In this document: positions 8,634 through 16,211 of the stretch, piece after piece
Numbering within the stretch: the stretch's first letter is position 1
Layout: each line of letters begins with the position of its first letter
DNA from: Arthrobacter sp. SW1
GTDB taxonomy: Bacteria > Actinomycetota > Actinomycetes > Actinomycetales > Micrococcaceae
DNA: 64,000 nucleotides
Direction: 5' to 3'
Assembly: GCF_001766675.1 (NCBI RefSeq)
Contig: NZ_MJLT01000045.1
Span: 372,001-436,000, forward strand
Notes under the pieces: model-generated
Told to the model about the DNA's origin: nothing
The model's database searches: none
Seen by the model: the letters and a program-made list of their open reading frames with translations, nothing else
Position numbers and translations under genes: made by a program

Positions 8634-9634
8634 GCCGTGCGTGCCTGCTTGCGGATGGCCGCGTTCTTGCGCGCGGTGCGGAACATGTCCACCGTGAGCA
8701 GGCACAGCGCCAGCCAGACGATGCTGAAGCCGATCCAGCGTTCGGTGGTCATGGTTTCCTTCAGCACCGTCAGGGCCACGATGAACTGCAGGAACGGAGC
8801 GAAGTACTGCAGCATGCCGATCGTGGTCAGCGGCAGGCGGGAAGCGGCGGCACCGAAGAACACCAGCGGCACGGCGGTGACTACGCCGGACGCCGCCAAC
8901 AGCCAGAAATGCCCCGCCCCGTTCGAGGCCAGCGTCGCGGCTCCGGTGACGCCCAGGACGATCATGGTGGCGGCCGCGAACGGCGCCAGCACCACGGTTT
9001 CCACAGTGAGGCTTGCCACCGCGTTCAGGCGCGGCCCCACCCGTTTCTTCACGAAGCCGTACAGGCCGAAGCTGAATGCCAGCACCAGGGCGATCCACGG
9101 CAGCTTGCCGTAGGAAACAGTCAGGACGACGACGGCGACAAAGCCGGTGCCGACGGCGGCCCACTGCAGCGGGCGGAGGGTTTCCTTCAGGACGAAGACC
9201 CCCAGCAGCACCGAAACGAGCGGGTTGATGAAGTAGCCCAGGGAGGCTTCGACGGCGTGCCCGTTGGTGACGCCGTAGGTGTAGGTGAGCCAGTTGACGG
9301 CGATCAGCAGGGCTGCCGTCACCAGCGGCAGGAGGATGGACCGTTCCCGGAAGGCCGTGGCCAGCTGGCCCCAGCTCCGGGTGACCGCGATGAGGCCGGC
9401 ACAGAACAGCAGGGACCACACCACGCGGTTGGCCACGATTTCCACGGCGCCGGCAGGCTGCAGCACCAGGAAGTACAGCGGAAGCAGGCCCCACAGACCG
9501 TAGGCGCCGATGCCGTACAGGATGCCCGTCGTCGTCTCACTGCGCTTGGCCTTGGGCGCGGTTGCCGGAGCGGGGAGCCCCGCCGGCGGGATGCTGTCGG
9601 GCAGGGAGACGTGGGCGTGATCGGGCGTAGGCAC
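8630..9634 (-). CDS. rarD: EamA-family permease, RarD-like
   Basis: 334 residues with about ten hydrophobic segments in two EamA repeats. The opening TGILYGIGAYGLWGLLPLYF and the segment FYFAPFLQFIVALTVLKE-like near residue 270 are characteristic of RarD (originally described as chloramphenicol-sensitive protein). The family belongs to the drug/metabolite transporter superfamily; substrates are mostly unknown. The hydrophilic 30-residue N-terminus is Pro/Ala-rich. It stands alone on its strand between a membrane protein gene and the convergent stress-protein gene. Confidence 0.85.
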   Translation of the reverse strand: MPTPDHAHVSLPDSIPPAGLPAPATAPKAKRSETTTGILYGIGAYGLWGLLPLYFLVLQPAGAVEIVANRVVWSLLFCAGLIAVTRSWGQLATAFRERSILLPLVTAALLIAVNWLTYTYGVTNGHAVEASLGYFINPLVSVLLGVFVLKETLRPLQWAAVGTGFVAVVVLTVSYGKLPWIALVLAFSFGLYGFVKKRVGPRLNAVASLTVETVVLAPFAAATMIVLGVTGAATLASNGAGHFWLLAASGVVTAVPLVFFGAAASRLPLTTIGMLQYFAPFLQFIVALTVLKETMTTERWIGFSIVWLALCLLTVDMFRTARKNAAIRKQARTA

Positions 9635-9727
9635 AGAACCAATAACATCATGCCCCGGCGGGCTATTCCTGAACGTCCGGTCGGACGGCTGTCTGGAACA
9701 CCGGGCAGCCGCTTCCGGAACGGGCCG

Positions 9728-10309
9728 CTAGCTGAACTCGGAATTCAGGAAGCCCACCACGATTGCGGTCCACCAACAGGCCTGCGAAACCACCAGGCAG
9801 GCGAGCATATGGAAGCGCTGGCCGGCTCCGAGTCCGCCGAAGGGGGTGTCGGCGGGGAGCCGGACCAGACGCCGCATGAGGGGAATCAGCATAATTCCGT
9901 TGACGATCAGCACCAGCACGGCGATGAGCTTGACGACGGTCAAGGCCTTGCCGAGGTCCGGGTTCAGGAAGGCGCCGCTGGCCAGGAGAAGGACGAGCCC
10001 GGCCCAGATCAACGGGCCGGCCGCGCCGTCCAGGCGGACGGTTTCGGCCAGCTTCCGGCGGCCAAGCAGCCACAGGAATCCATGCCAGTCGACCACCAGG
10101 ATGGCCCCGAAGGACAACACCATGGCCAGGACGTGCACCACCTTGCTGACCGTGTGCACTTGGCCTTCGACGTGCAGCACGGACGCCAGGAGAACGGAAA
10201 GCGCCCAGGTTCCGACGGCGGCGGCCGTCAGCCGCACGACCAGCCGGCGGGTGGCCTTGGCGGAAGCCGGGCTGTCGGCGGTGCCGGCATGTTCCGGGAT
10301 GTAGCTCAC
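9728..10309 (-). CDS. Integral membrane protein of unknown function (five predicted helices)
   Basis: 193 residues with hydrophobic segments near residues 27-45, 58-76, 100-115, 124-143 and 168-186, and a soluble N-terminus. The segments HVEGQVHTVSKVVHVLAMV and VVDWHGFLWLLGRR place several His and Trp residues near the membrane face, as in small haem- or quinone-associated membrane proteins, but no established family motif is seen. It lies 61 bp downstream of the 84-residue gene and may be the last gene of the operon that begins with the sensor kinase at 13499. No function is assigned. Confidence 0.65.
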   Translation of the reverse strand: MSYIPEHAGTADSPASAKATRRLVVRLTAAAVGTWALSVLLASVLHVEGQVHTVSKVVHVLAMVLSFGAILVVDWHGFLWLLGRRKLAETVRLDGAAGPLIWAGLVLLLASGAFLNPDLGKALTVVKLIAVLVLIVNGIMLIPLMRRLVRLPADTPFGGLGAGQRFHMLACLVVSQACWWTAIVVGFLNSEFS

Positions 10310-10370
10310 GGTGTACCTCCTGCGGCCCTGCGTGCCTGGGACCGGTCCGCGGTGTCCGGCCAGGCGCGGT

Positions 10371-10625
10371 TCAGGGTTGGCTTGCGGAGTGGCGCTCCTG
10401 CAGATGGGCCAGCAGGGCCAGCTCCGGGTGGCCGGGATTCCTGGCGAGGTGGGCCCTCAGCCGGGCCCGGACGTCCTCCTTGCCCGGATCGCCGGCCTCC
10501 AGGACACTGCGGATGATCTCCGTGACCTGCACTTGCAGCAACAGCAATTCCGGGTCCGCGGGGGAGTAGAGGTGGGAATCGCCCGGACGGTACAGCTCCA
10601 GTCCAAAGAACGGCGTTCCAGCCAT
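10371..10625 (-). CDS. Small protein of unknown function (84 residues)
   Basis: Soluble and mostly helical, with a central leucine-rich segment (ELLLLQVQVTEIIRSVLEAG) and a C-terminal helix ending QERHSASQP. The start is well supported by AAAGGAGG about 9 nt before the ATG. It lies 31 bp after the secreted acidic protein gene and probably shares its transcript. No domain is recognised. Confidence 0.65.
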   Translation of the reverse strand: MAGTPFFGLELYRPGDSHLYSPADPELLLLQVQVTEIIRSVLEAGDPGKEDVRARLRAHLARNPGHPELALLAHLQERHSASQP

Positions 10626-10656
10626 GGCCGGCCTCCTTTCGATCGATGCGCCGGCG

Positions 10657-11118
10657 TCAGCGCCGGCTGCCCTTGCCACCGGAACCGTTGTCGTCCCGGA
10701 ACCCGCCCTTGTCGTCGAAAAGGGGGTCGTCGTAGGAATCGTGGGACGGGCCGTCATCGCTGCCCCCTGCCGAGGGGTAGGCGTGTTCCGGCGGGTAGGT
10801 GTAGAGCTTCATGGGCACGTGTTCCGCTTCCCGCGGGTGCTCGATTTCCACTTCCGTCTCTACTTCCGGAGCATCGTGGCCCGGGCTGCTGCTTGGGCTT
10901 GCGCTGCTGCTTGGGGCAGGGCTCGCGGTCGAGGTGGGCTGCGGCCGGGACGTCCGCAGATCATCCGTTGCGGTGCCGTGCGCGGGAGACCGGTCCTCAA
11001 CCACCACCCCCGGGACCACTGTTGCCGGTGGCGCCGCGTTGGCCTGCCCCCAGACTGCGAACCCCGATGCCCCCAGGAGGAGCACACCGGGGAGGTACCA
11101 CTTCTTCATCCGGATCAC
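10657..11118 (-). CDS. Secreted acidic low-complexity protein
   Basis: 153 residues. A signal peptide (KKWYLPGVLLLGASGFAVWGQANA) is followed by a Ser/Pro/Thr-rich linker and a C-terminal region rich in Asp, Gly and Ser (DDGPSHDSYDDPLFDDKG). The protein looks wall- or envelope-associated, and the Asp clusters might bind cations; this is inference only. It starts 18 bp after the response regulator stop codon, so it is probably co-transcribed with the two-component system and may be its sensor partner or target. GTG at 11118 and ATG at 11109 are both possible starts. Confidence 0.65.
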   Translation of the reverse strand: MIRMKKWYLPGVLLLGASGFAVWGQANAAPPATVVPGVVVEDRSPAHGTATDDLRTSRPQPTSTASPAPSSSASPSSSPGHDAPEVETEVEIEHPREAEHVPMKLYTYPPEHAYPSAGGSDDGPSHDSYDDPLFDDKGGFRDDNGSGGKGSRR

Positions 11119-11136
11119 CTGTCCTTTCCTGTGCTC

Positions 11137-11883
11137 CTACTCTGGGCGCCGAACGTGAGATGCCGATGAAGCATCCATGAGAGTGTTCTCATCCTGCGGG
11201 GCGCTGCCGTGCGGCGTGCCCGGATTGACGAAGCGGTACCCCGCGCCGCGGACAGTGAGGATCCGTTCCTGGCCGAGCTTCGCGCGCAGGTACCCCACAT
11301 AGACATCCACGACGTTGGAGGAGCCGTCGAAGTCGTAACCCCAGACGTGGCTCAGCAACTGCTCCCGCGAGAGGACTTTTCCCTGGTTTTCGAGGAAGGT
11401 TCTGGCCATGGCGAACTCCCGGGCGGACAGCTGCACCGTGGCCCCGGCTACGGTGGCACAGCGCAGCTCAACGTCCAAGGCCACATCACCGCAGGCCAGC
11501 GGCGGGGCGGCTTGTGCGCCCGGATGGTTCCTCAGCCGCAAGCGGATCCGCGAGAGAAGTTCCTCGAAGCGGAAGGGCTTGGTCATGTAGTCGTCCGCGC
11601 CGCCGTCGAGCGCTGCAACGGTGTCTTGGAGGGTTCCGCGGGCGGTGAGCACAATCACCGGAATCGGCGAGCCCATGGACCGGAGGGAGGACAGCACGGA
11701 AATCCCGTCCATCCGCGGCATGCCAAGGTCCAGGAGCATCAGGTCGAACTCGCCGGAGGTGCCGTAGTCCAATGCTTTGATGCCGTCTCCGACGGTGACC
11801 GTGGTGAACCCGGCTGCCTTGAGGCCTTTGGCGATGAAATCGGAGATCCGCGGTTCGTCCTCGGCGATCAGTATCCGCGTCAT
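11137..11883 (-). CDS. OmpR-family response regulator
   Basis: 248 residues. The receiver domain spans about residues 1-115, with the acidic pair in IAEDEP, the phospho-acceptor Asp in LMLLDLGMP, Thr in VLTARG and Lys in MTKPF. The winged-helix domain ends VRGAGYRF, typical of OmpR/PhoB proteins. A 25-residue polar tail follows. The ATG overlaps the stop of the upstream histidine kinase gene (ATGA), which shows translational coupling. It probably controls its own operon, including the secreted acidic protein downstream; no operator is obvious. Confidence 0.9.
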   Translation of the reverse strand: MTRILIAEDEPRISDFIAKGLKAAGFTTVTVGDGIKALDYGTSGEFDLMLLDLGMPRMDGISVLSSLRSMGSPIPVIVLTARGTLQDTVAALDGGADDYMTKPFRFEELLSRIRLRLRNHPGAQAAPPLACGDVALDVELRCATVAGATVQLSAREFAMARTFLENQGKVLSREQLLSHVWGYDFDGSSNVVDVYVGYLRAKLGQERILTVRGAGYRFVNPGTPHGSAPQDENTLMDASSASHVRRPE

Positions 11884-13499
11884 GGTGCTCCCTGGACGAT
11901 GGCGGCCTGCCGGCTGCCGGGCGGTTCCACCAGGGCGTGGCCCGCAGGCGGGCTGCCTTCGGGGATCCACAACACGAAACGTGCGCCCCTTCCGAGGTCC
12001 GATTCCACCCGGAGCGAGCCTCCGTGCGCCTCCGCGATGGCCTTGACGATCGGCAGTCCGAGTCCGGAGCCTTCCCTGCCATGCGGCCGCCGGGCCCGGA
12101 AAAACCGTTCGAAGATGCGCTCCTGGTCTTCCGGCAGGATCCCGCACCCGGAATCCGCCACCCAGATTTCCAGCCCGGGCGGGGATGCTTCCGCCAGGGA
12201 GGCAGTGTCCGACGGCGGCTGGCCGGGTTCCGGGGTCCCCACCCACGCGGCGCCCAAGGCGATGGTGTCCTGCGGCAGCGTCGAACGCACGGCATTCGCC
12301 GCGAGTTGCTCCACCGCCTGCAGGAGCCTGTTGCGGTCCGCGAGGATCCGCCCCGACGGGTTGCCATCGATCCGCCACCGCCGGTCGGCGAGCACCTTGA
12401 TCCGCTCCATGGCCGCCTCCAGGAACGCGCGTGTGTCGAACCAGGTGCCATGGATGAAATCCGGCCGGCCGCTGCGGGCCAGGACAAGGAGGTCGTCCAC
12501 CAGGGCCTGCATCCGCTCCAGTTCCTCGAGCAGCAGGGCGCGCGTTTGTTCCACATCCCGCGGGTCGCCCGCCTGCAGCAGCTCAAGGTGGCCGCTGATG
12601 ATGGTGAGGGGCGTACGGAGCTCGTGCCCGGCGTCGTCCAGGAACCTCCGCTGCTCAGCGAAGCCGGACTCCAGCCGGTCGAGCATGTGGTTGAAGTTGA
12701 CCGCCAGCTGCGAGACGTCGTCGTCCCCGGCCGGAACCTTCACCCGGGTGCTCAGGTCCTCGAAGGTGATGTCCTCAGTGGCCCGGCGCAGCCGGTGGAC
12801 CGGATCCAACAGGCGGCCCACCACCACGAAGCCCGCGCCGCCGGCCAGCAGCAGGATCGCCAGGGACGCCGCCCCGAATGTCCAGAGCGAGGCCAGGACT
12901 TCCTCCCGTTGCCGGCCGATTTCGTTCGATGCGAGGAGGATGCCCTGCTCCGGGCTTCCGGCGCCGGGATTCCCGGCGTTCCCGGTACCCAGGGCCACAG
13001 TGCCCAAGGCCACGGGGCTGATGGCCAGGCGGACCGTCCGGCCGTCGATCGACATGTCGCGGAAGACCGTCCGGCTGCCCAGGTGCTCGGACTGGATCCG
13101 CTCCAGCACATCGGTGGTGTTGAGCACGGTGGCTTGGTTGCCGGCCGGCAACAGGGTGGTGCCATCGCCGAGCATGGCCATCACCGATTCATGGCTCCCC
13201 GGGGTGGCCCCTTGGAGGAACGCGGTGAAGAGCTCCTCGAGCGAGGTGTACGGCCGTCCGTCCCGCGCACCTTGTTCGGCCACTGCCCGGAGCCGTGCCG
13301 ACTGGCCTAGGAGTTCCTCGTTCACACGCTCGTTCAGTCGTGCCAACTGCACCGCGTGGGTCGAGGCACCGGAAGCCACAAGCCCCGCCGCCATCAGGGC
13401 CAACGCCGCCGCCAGGACCCGGAACCGAACGGAGCGCAGCTCCGCCCGGAGCGTCCCCAGCCATTGGGGAGCGGCGGAGCCTGCGTTGACAGCTGGCAT
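11880..13499 (-). CDS. Membrane sensor histidine kinase (HAMP-HisKA-HATPase)
   Basis: 539 residues. One membrane helix near residue 35 and a second near 215 enclose a roughly 170-residue extracytoplasmic sensor region. A HAMP segment, the dimerisation domain with His292 in DDAGHELRTPLTIISGHLELL, and an ATP-binding domain with an N box, a DSGCGI motif and a GSGLGLPIV motif follow. The start at 13499 is chosen over upstream codons because GGGAGG precedes it by about 9 nt. It is the first gene of a probable operon with the response regulator. The sensed signal is unknown. Confidence 0.88.
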   Translation of the reverse strand: MPAVNAGSAAPQWLGTLRAELRSVRFRVLAAALALMAAGLVASGASTHAVQLARLNERVNEELLGQSARLRAVAEQGARDGRPYTSLEELFTAFLQGATPGSHESVMAMLGDGTTLLPAGNQATVLNTTDVLERIQSEHLGSRTVFRDMSIDGRTVRLAISPVALGTVALGTGNAGNPGAGSPEQGILLASNEIGRQREEVLASLWTFGAASLAILLLAGGAGFVVVGRLLDPVHRLRRATEDITFEDLSTRVKVPAGDDDVSQLAVNFNHMLDRLESGFAEQRRFLDDAGHELRTPLTIISGHLELLQAGDPRDVEQTRALLLEELERMQALVDDLLVLARSGRPDFIHGTWFDTRAFLEAAMERIKVLADRRWRIDGNPSGRILADRNRLLQAVEQLAANAVRSTLPQDTIALGAAWVGTPEPGQPPSDTASLAEASPPGLEIWVADSGCGILPEDQERIFERFFRARRPHGREGSGLGLPIVKAIAEAHGGSLRVESDLGRGARFVLWIPEGSPPAGHALVEPPGSRQAAIVQGAP

Positions 13500-13615
13500 G
13501 CGTGGATCCTCCCGACGGCGGCCTGCCCGGGTGCCGGTACGTACCGTCCGGACGGGCCGTTTCTTCCACGGTAGGTACGCCTGCTTGGGAAAATCTTTTG
13601 GTCCCCCGGACACGC

Positions 13616-13646
13616 GGCTGCCCCGCACTATCCGTGCGGGGCAGCC
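13616..13646. terminator. Hairpin between the repeat-protein gene and the kinase gene
   Basis: A perfect 13-bp stem, GGCTGCCCCGCAC paired with GTGCGGGGCAGCC, has a 5-nt loop. It lies about 20 bp past the stop codon of the repeat protein (minus strand). No clear T-run follows, so it may be an actinobacterial L-shaped terminator. Confidence 0.7.
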
Positions 13647-13666
13647 ATGATCCCGGTGCCGGCGGG

Positions 13667-15835
13667 CTAGACGATGGCGTTCATGATGTTCCAGCCGTTG
13701 CCGACGAGGGTGCGGGGTTGGAATCCTCCGGTGCCGTTGCCGCGGTAGAGCCAGAGGCGTCCGCTGGTGTCGCGGGCGAGGACGTCGGCGCGTGCGTCGC
13801 CGCTGAAGTCGCCGGTGCCGGTGATGGAGGTCATGATGTTCCAGCCGTTGCCGATGAAGGTGCGGGGTTGGAATCCTCCGGTGCCGTTGCCGCGGTAGAG
13901 CCAGAGGCGTCCGCTGGTGTCGCGGGCGAGGATGTCGGCGCGTGCGTCGCCGCTGAAGTCGCCGGTGCCGGTGATGGAGGTCATGATGTTCCAGCCGTTG
14001 CCGATGAAGGTGCGGGGTTGGAATCCTCCGGTGCCGTTGCCGCGGTAGAGCCAGAGGCGTCCGCTGGTGTCGCGGGCGAGGATGTCGGCGCGTGCGTCGC
14101 CGCTGAAGTCGCCGGTGCCGGTGATGGAGGTCATGATGTTCCAGCCGTTGCCGACGAGGGTGCGGGGTTGGAATCCTCCGGTGCCGTTGCCGCGGTAGAG
14201 CCAGAGGCGTCCGCTGGTGTCGCGGGCGAGGATGTCGGCGCGTGCGTCGCCGCTGAAGTCGCCGGTGCCGGTGATGGAGGTCATGATGTTCCAGCCGTTG
14301 CCGACGAGGGTGCGGGGTTGGAATCCTCCGGTGCCGTTGCCGCGGTAGAGCCAGAGGCGTCCGCTGCTGTCGCGGGCGAGGACGTCTGCCCGTCCGTCAC
14401 CGCTGAAATCATGCATGCCTCCCGTGACTCCGCCGGTCCCGATGACCACGGAACGGTTTGCCACCGCCCCCAGGTTTCCTGCGGCATCCGTCGCACGGAC
14501 CTCGAAGGAGTACGCTCCGTTGACCTGGGCGTCGAAAGTCTTCGGTGACAGGCACGTGGGGTCCCACGTCGCGTTGTTCGGCAGCAAGCGGCATTCGAAG
14601 GCTGCCCCTGCCTCATTGACGGTGAAGCTGAATGTGGGCGTGCGGTCCGCCGTCGGCGATGACGGGAACGGGGGCACGATGGTGACTGCCGGCGCCGTCG
14701 TGTCCACCGTGAACGTCAACGTCCCCGAGGTGAGGGCGCCTGAGAGCGCCTGGACCGTGTGGGTACCGGGCGCCAGGGGTGAGCCCAGGGTCCGGGTGTA
14801 GCTGCCGCCGGTGACGCTAGCCGTAAACGGTGCTCCGCCGTCGATCCTCAGGGATACCGCGGTGACGCCGACCGGAACCGTTCCGTTGAACGTGGGCGTG
14901 GCGTCGTTGGTGACGTTGTCCGTGCTGGAACGGCCGGTGTCGCTCGCCGCGGCGAGGTCCGGAGTGGAGGGAGCGCCGTCCGCGGCCGCGGAGATCTTGC
15001 CCTGGACCGTGAAATCGCTGACGGTCAGGGTGTCGACCCCGGGGCCGCCGGCGTCAGGCCCGGTGATGACGACGGCGTTCGTTCCGGACGGCGCGCCGGT
15101 CACCGGACCGGGGGCGTTGAGGTTGCCCAGGTTGCCGGCGGTGGCGTTGACCTGCTTGACGAAAGCGGCCGTGGCGCCGTTGGCGAAGTCGCCCAGGAAC
15201 GCCGCTCCCACACCCGCCCAGTCGCAGGGCTGTGCCGGCGTCGGCGCGCAGACGCCCTCGTCAATGGTGACGTTGACCTGCCCGAGCCCCGGGTCCTGGG
15301 GGTCCGCTTCGGCGGTGAAGACGTTCACGCCGTAAGGGTGGGTCACCGTGTAGCTGGCGTCAGGGACGAGGTTGTCGATCCGGAACCGCAGGCGGGCAAA
15401 GCCCATCTGGTCGCCGTCGATCACTGCTTCATTGGCGTGGGCGCCTTCCAGGGCCGCCTCATAAAGGCCGAGGTTTCCGCCGCTGGCTTCCGCCACGTAC
15501 CAGAAGGCCTCGTCCGGGAAATTGTCCGGATAGGACACCGGGGCATTGGGATCCGGCGGCTGGGACAGGCAATCAGGGCCCGAGACGCAGAATTCCAGCT
15601 TCACGGTTCCATCCGAGTACCACGTGGGGAAGCCATTGGCCGGATCCACCGGCCCCATGCCGGCCACCGCGGCGCCGGCGGGTGCAAGCCCCAATGAGGC
15701 CAGGGCTGCGGCAAACATGGTGCCGGAGAGCGCTGCGGCCACCGGCCCGCGCGCGGCCCCGCGGCCCGTGTTGGGCGGCTTGGGACGGATCCGTTGTCCG
15801 GCCGTGGAACTGTGGTTCGTGGATTCCAGGAACAT
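13667..15835 (-). CDS. Secreted repeat protein with C-terminal FG-GAP/VCBS-like repeats
   Basis: 722 residues. A long N-terminal export signal (hydrophobic VAAALSGTMFAAALASLGLAPAGAA) precedes a roughly 220-residue domain starting around WYSDGTVKLEFCVSGPDC, then two Ig-like segments, and finally five 50-residue repeats. Each repeat has the pattern DFSGDARADILARDTSGRLWLYRGNGTGG, a calcium-loop FG-GAP/VCBS type usually forming a beta-propeller. Such proteins are generally surface or secreted adhesins, or carbohydrate-binding modules; no catalytic motif is seen. ATG at 15835 has AAGGAG upstream. It is divergent from the SARP-receiver regulator and is a plausible target of it. Confidence 0.75.
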   Translation of the reverse strand: MFLESTNHSSTAGQRIRPKPPNTGRGAARGPVAAALSGTMFAAALASLGLAPAGAAVAGMGPVDPANGFPTWYSDGTVKLEFCVSGPDCLSQPPDPNAPVSYPDNFPDEAFWYVAEASGGNLGLYEAALEGAHANEAVIDGDQMGFARLRFRIDNLVPDASYTVTHPYGVNVFTAEADPQDPGLGQVNVTIDEGVCAPTPAQPCDWAGVGAAFLGDFANGATAAFVKQVNATAGNLGNLNAPGPVTGAPSGTNAVVITGPDAGGPGVDTLTVSDFTVQGKISAAADGAPSTPDLAAASDTGRSSTDNVTNDATPTFNGTVPVGVTAVSLRIDGGAPFTASVTGGSYTRTLGSPLAPGTHTVQALSGALTSGTLTFTVDTTAPAVTIVPPFPSSPTADRTPTFSFTVNEAGAAFECRLLPNNATWDPTCLSPKTFDAQVNGAYSFEVRATDAAGNLGAVANRSVVIGTGGVTGGMHDFSGDGRADVLARDSSGRLWLYRGNGTGGFQPRTLVGNGWNIMTSITGTGDFSGDARADILARDTSGRLWLYRGNGTGGFQPRTLVGNGWNIMTSITGTGDFSGDARADILARDTSGRLWLYRGNGTGGFQPRTFIGNGWNIMTSITGTGDFSGDARADILARDTSGRLWLYRGNGTGGFQPRTFIGNGWNIMTSITGTGDFSGDARADVLARDTSGRLWLYRGNGTGGFQPRTLVGNGWNIMNAIV
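13681..14411. repeat. Five in-frame 150-bp tandem repeats
   Basis: Copies begin at 13681, 13831, 13981, 14131 and 14281. The first four are nearly identical at the DNA level, differing at a few positions such as GACGAGG versus GATGAAG. The outermost copy (N-terminal in the protein) has diverged most at its far edge. They encode the propeller-type repeats of the secreted protein. Confidence 0.95.
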
Positions 15836-16211
15836 GGTGACTCCTTGTGGACACTCGATGGTGGCCCCCACTCAGCTTCGAGGCCAGCCGGGCGTTCGCG
15901 TCCCGACCCGTGCCACGATGCTCCGCGGACCTTGGATTAATCTCGGATTCTTTCCGTCCGCCTGCCCCCTTCCGGCTCTGTCCGCTGCGCTTCCGGACGT
16001 GGGCTACTCGGTGCGGCCGTCCACGGCACCCGGCATATGGCCCGTTCCATGGTTTTCCCAGCGTGGAAGGCCCAAAATCGGCCATGATCCGGCCGTGGGG
16101 GGCGGAGCCTGCGGCGTAAGGAGCAAGTACCCGGATCCGCAAACCAAGTAGTCCGGGACGGAAAAAGCAAGTACTCAGGTACCCGGAGCAAGTAGTGGCA
16201 AGGAGCCTGTC
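15836..16211. other. Divergent intergenic region of the repeat-protein and SARP genes
   Basis: This is the longest gene-free stretch in the window. It must hold the promoters of both divergent genes. The right-hand 90 bp contain four CAAGTA repeats (separate entry). The left part is GC-rich, and I see no convincing -35/-10 pair or hairpin there. Confidence 0.7.
16124..16194 (+). promoter_or_regulatory. Four CAAGTA direct repeats upstream of the SARP gene
   Basis: CAAGTA occurs at 16124, 16145, 16168 and 16189, giving spacings of 21, 23 and 21 bp, about two helical turns each. A related CAGGTAC lies at 16176. SARP regulators bind direct repeats spaced on one helical face, so these are candidate sites for autoregulation or for control of the divergent gene. 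The last copy ends 17 bp before the start codon, overlapping the expected leader. Confidence 0.6.

Noticed and set aside
13681..14411. Regular repeats that could be taken for a CRISPR array
   Set aside because: The repeats are contiguous with no unique spacers, are 150 bp long and are in frame.
13502..14548. Plus-strand frame with perfect internal repeats opposite the secreted repeat protein
   Set aside because: The repeats come from the 150-bp tandem array; the minus-strand frame has a signal peptide, ribosome binding site and recognised repeat domains.
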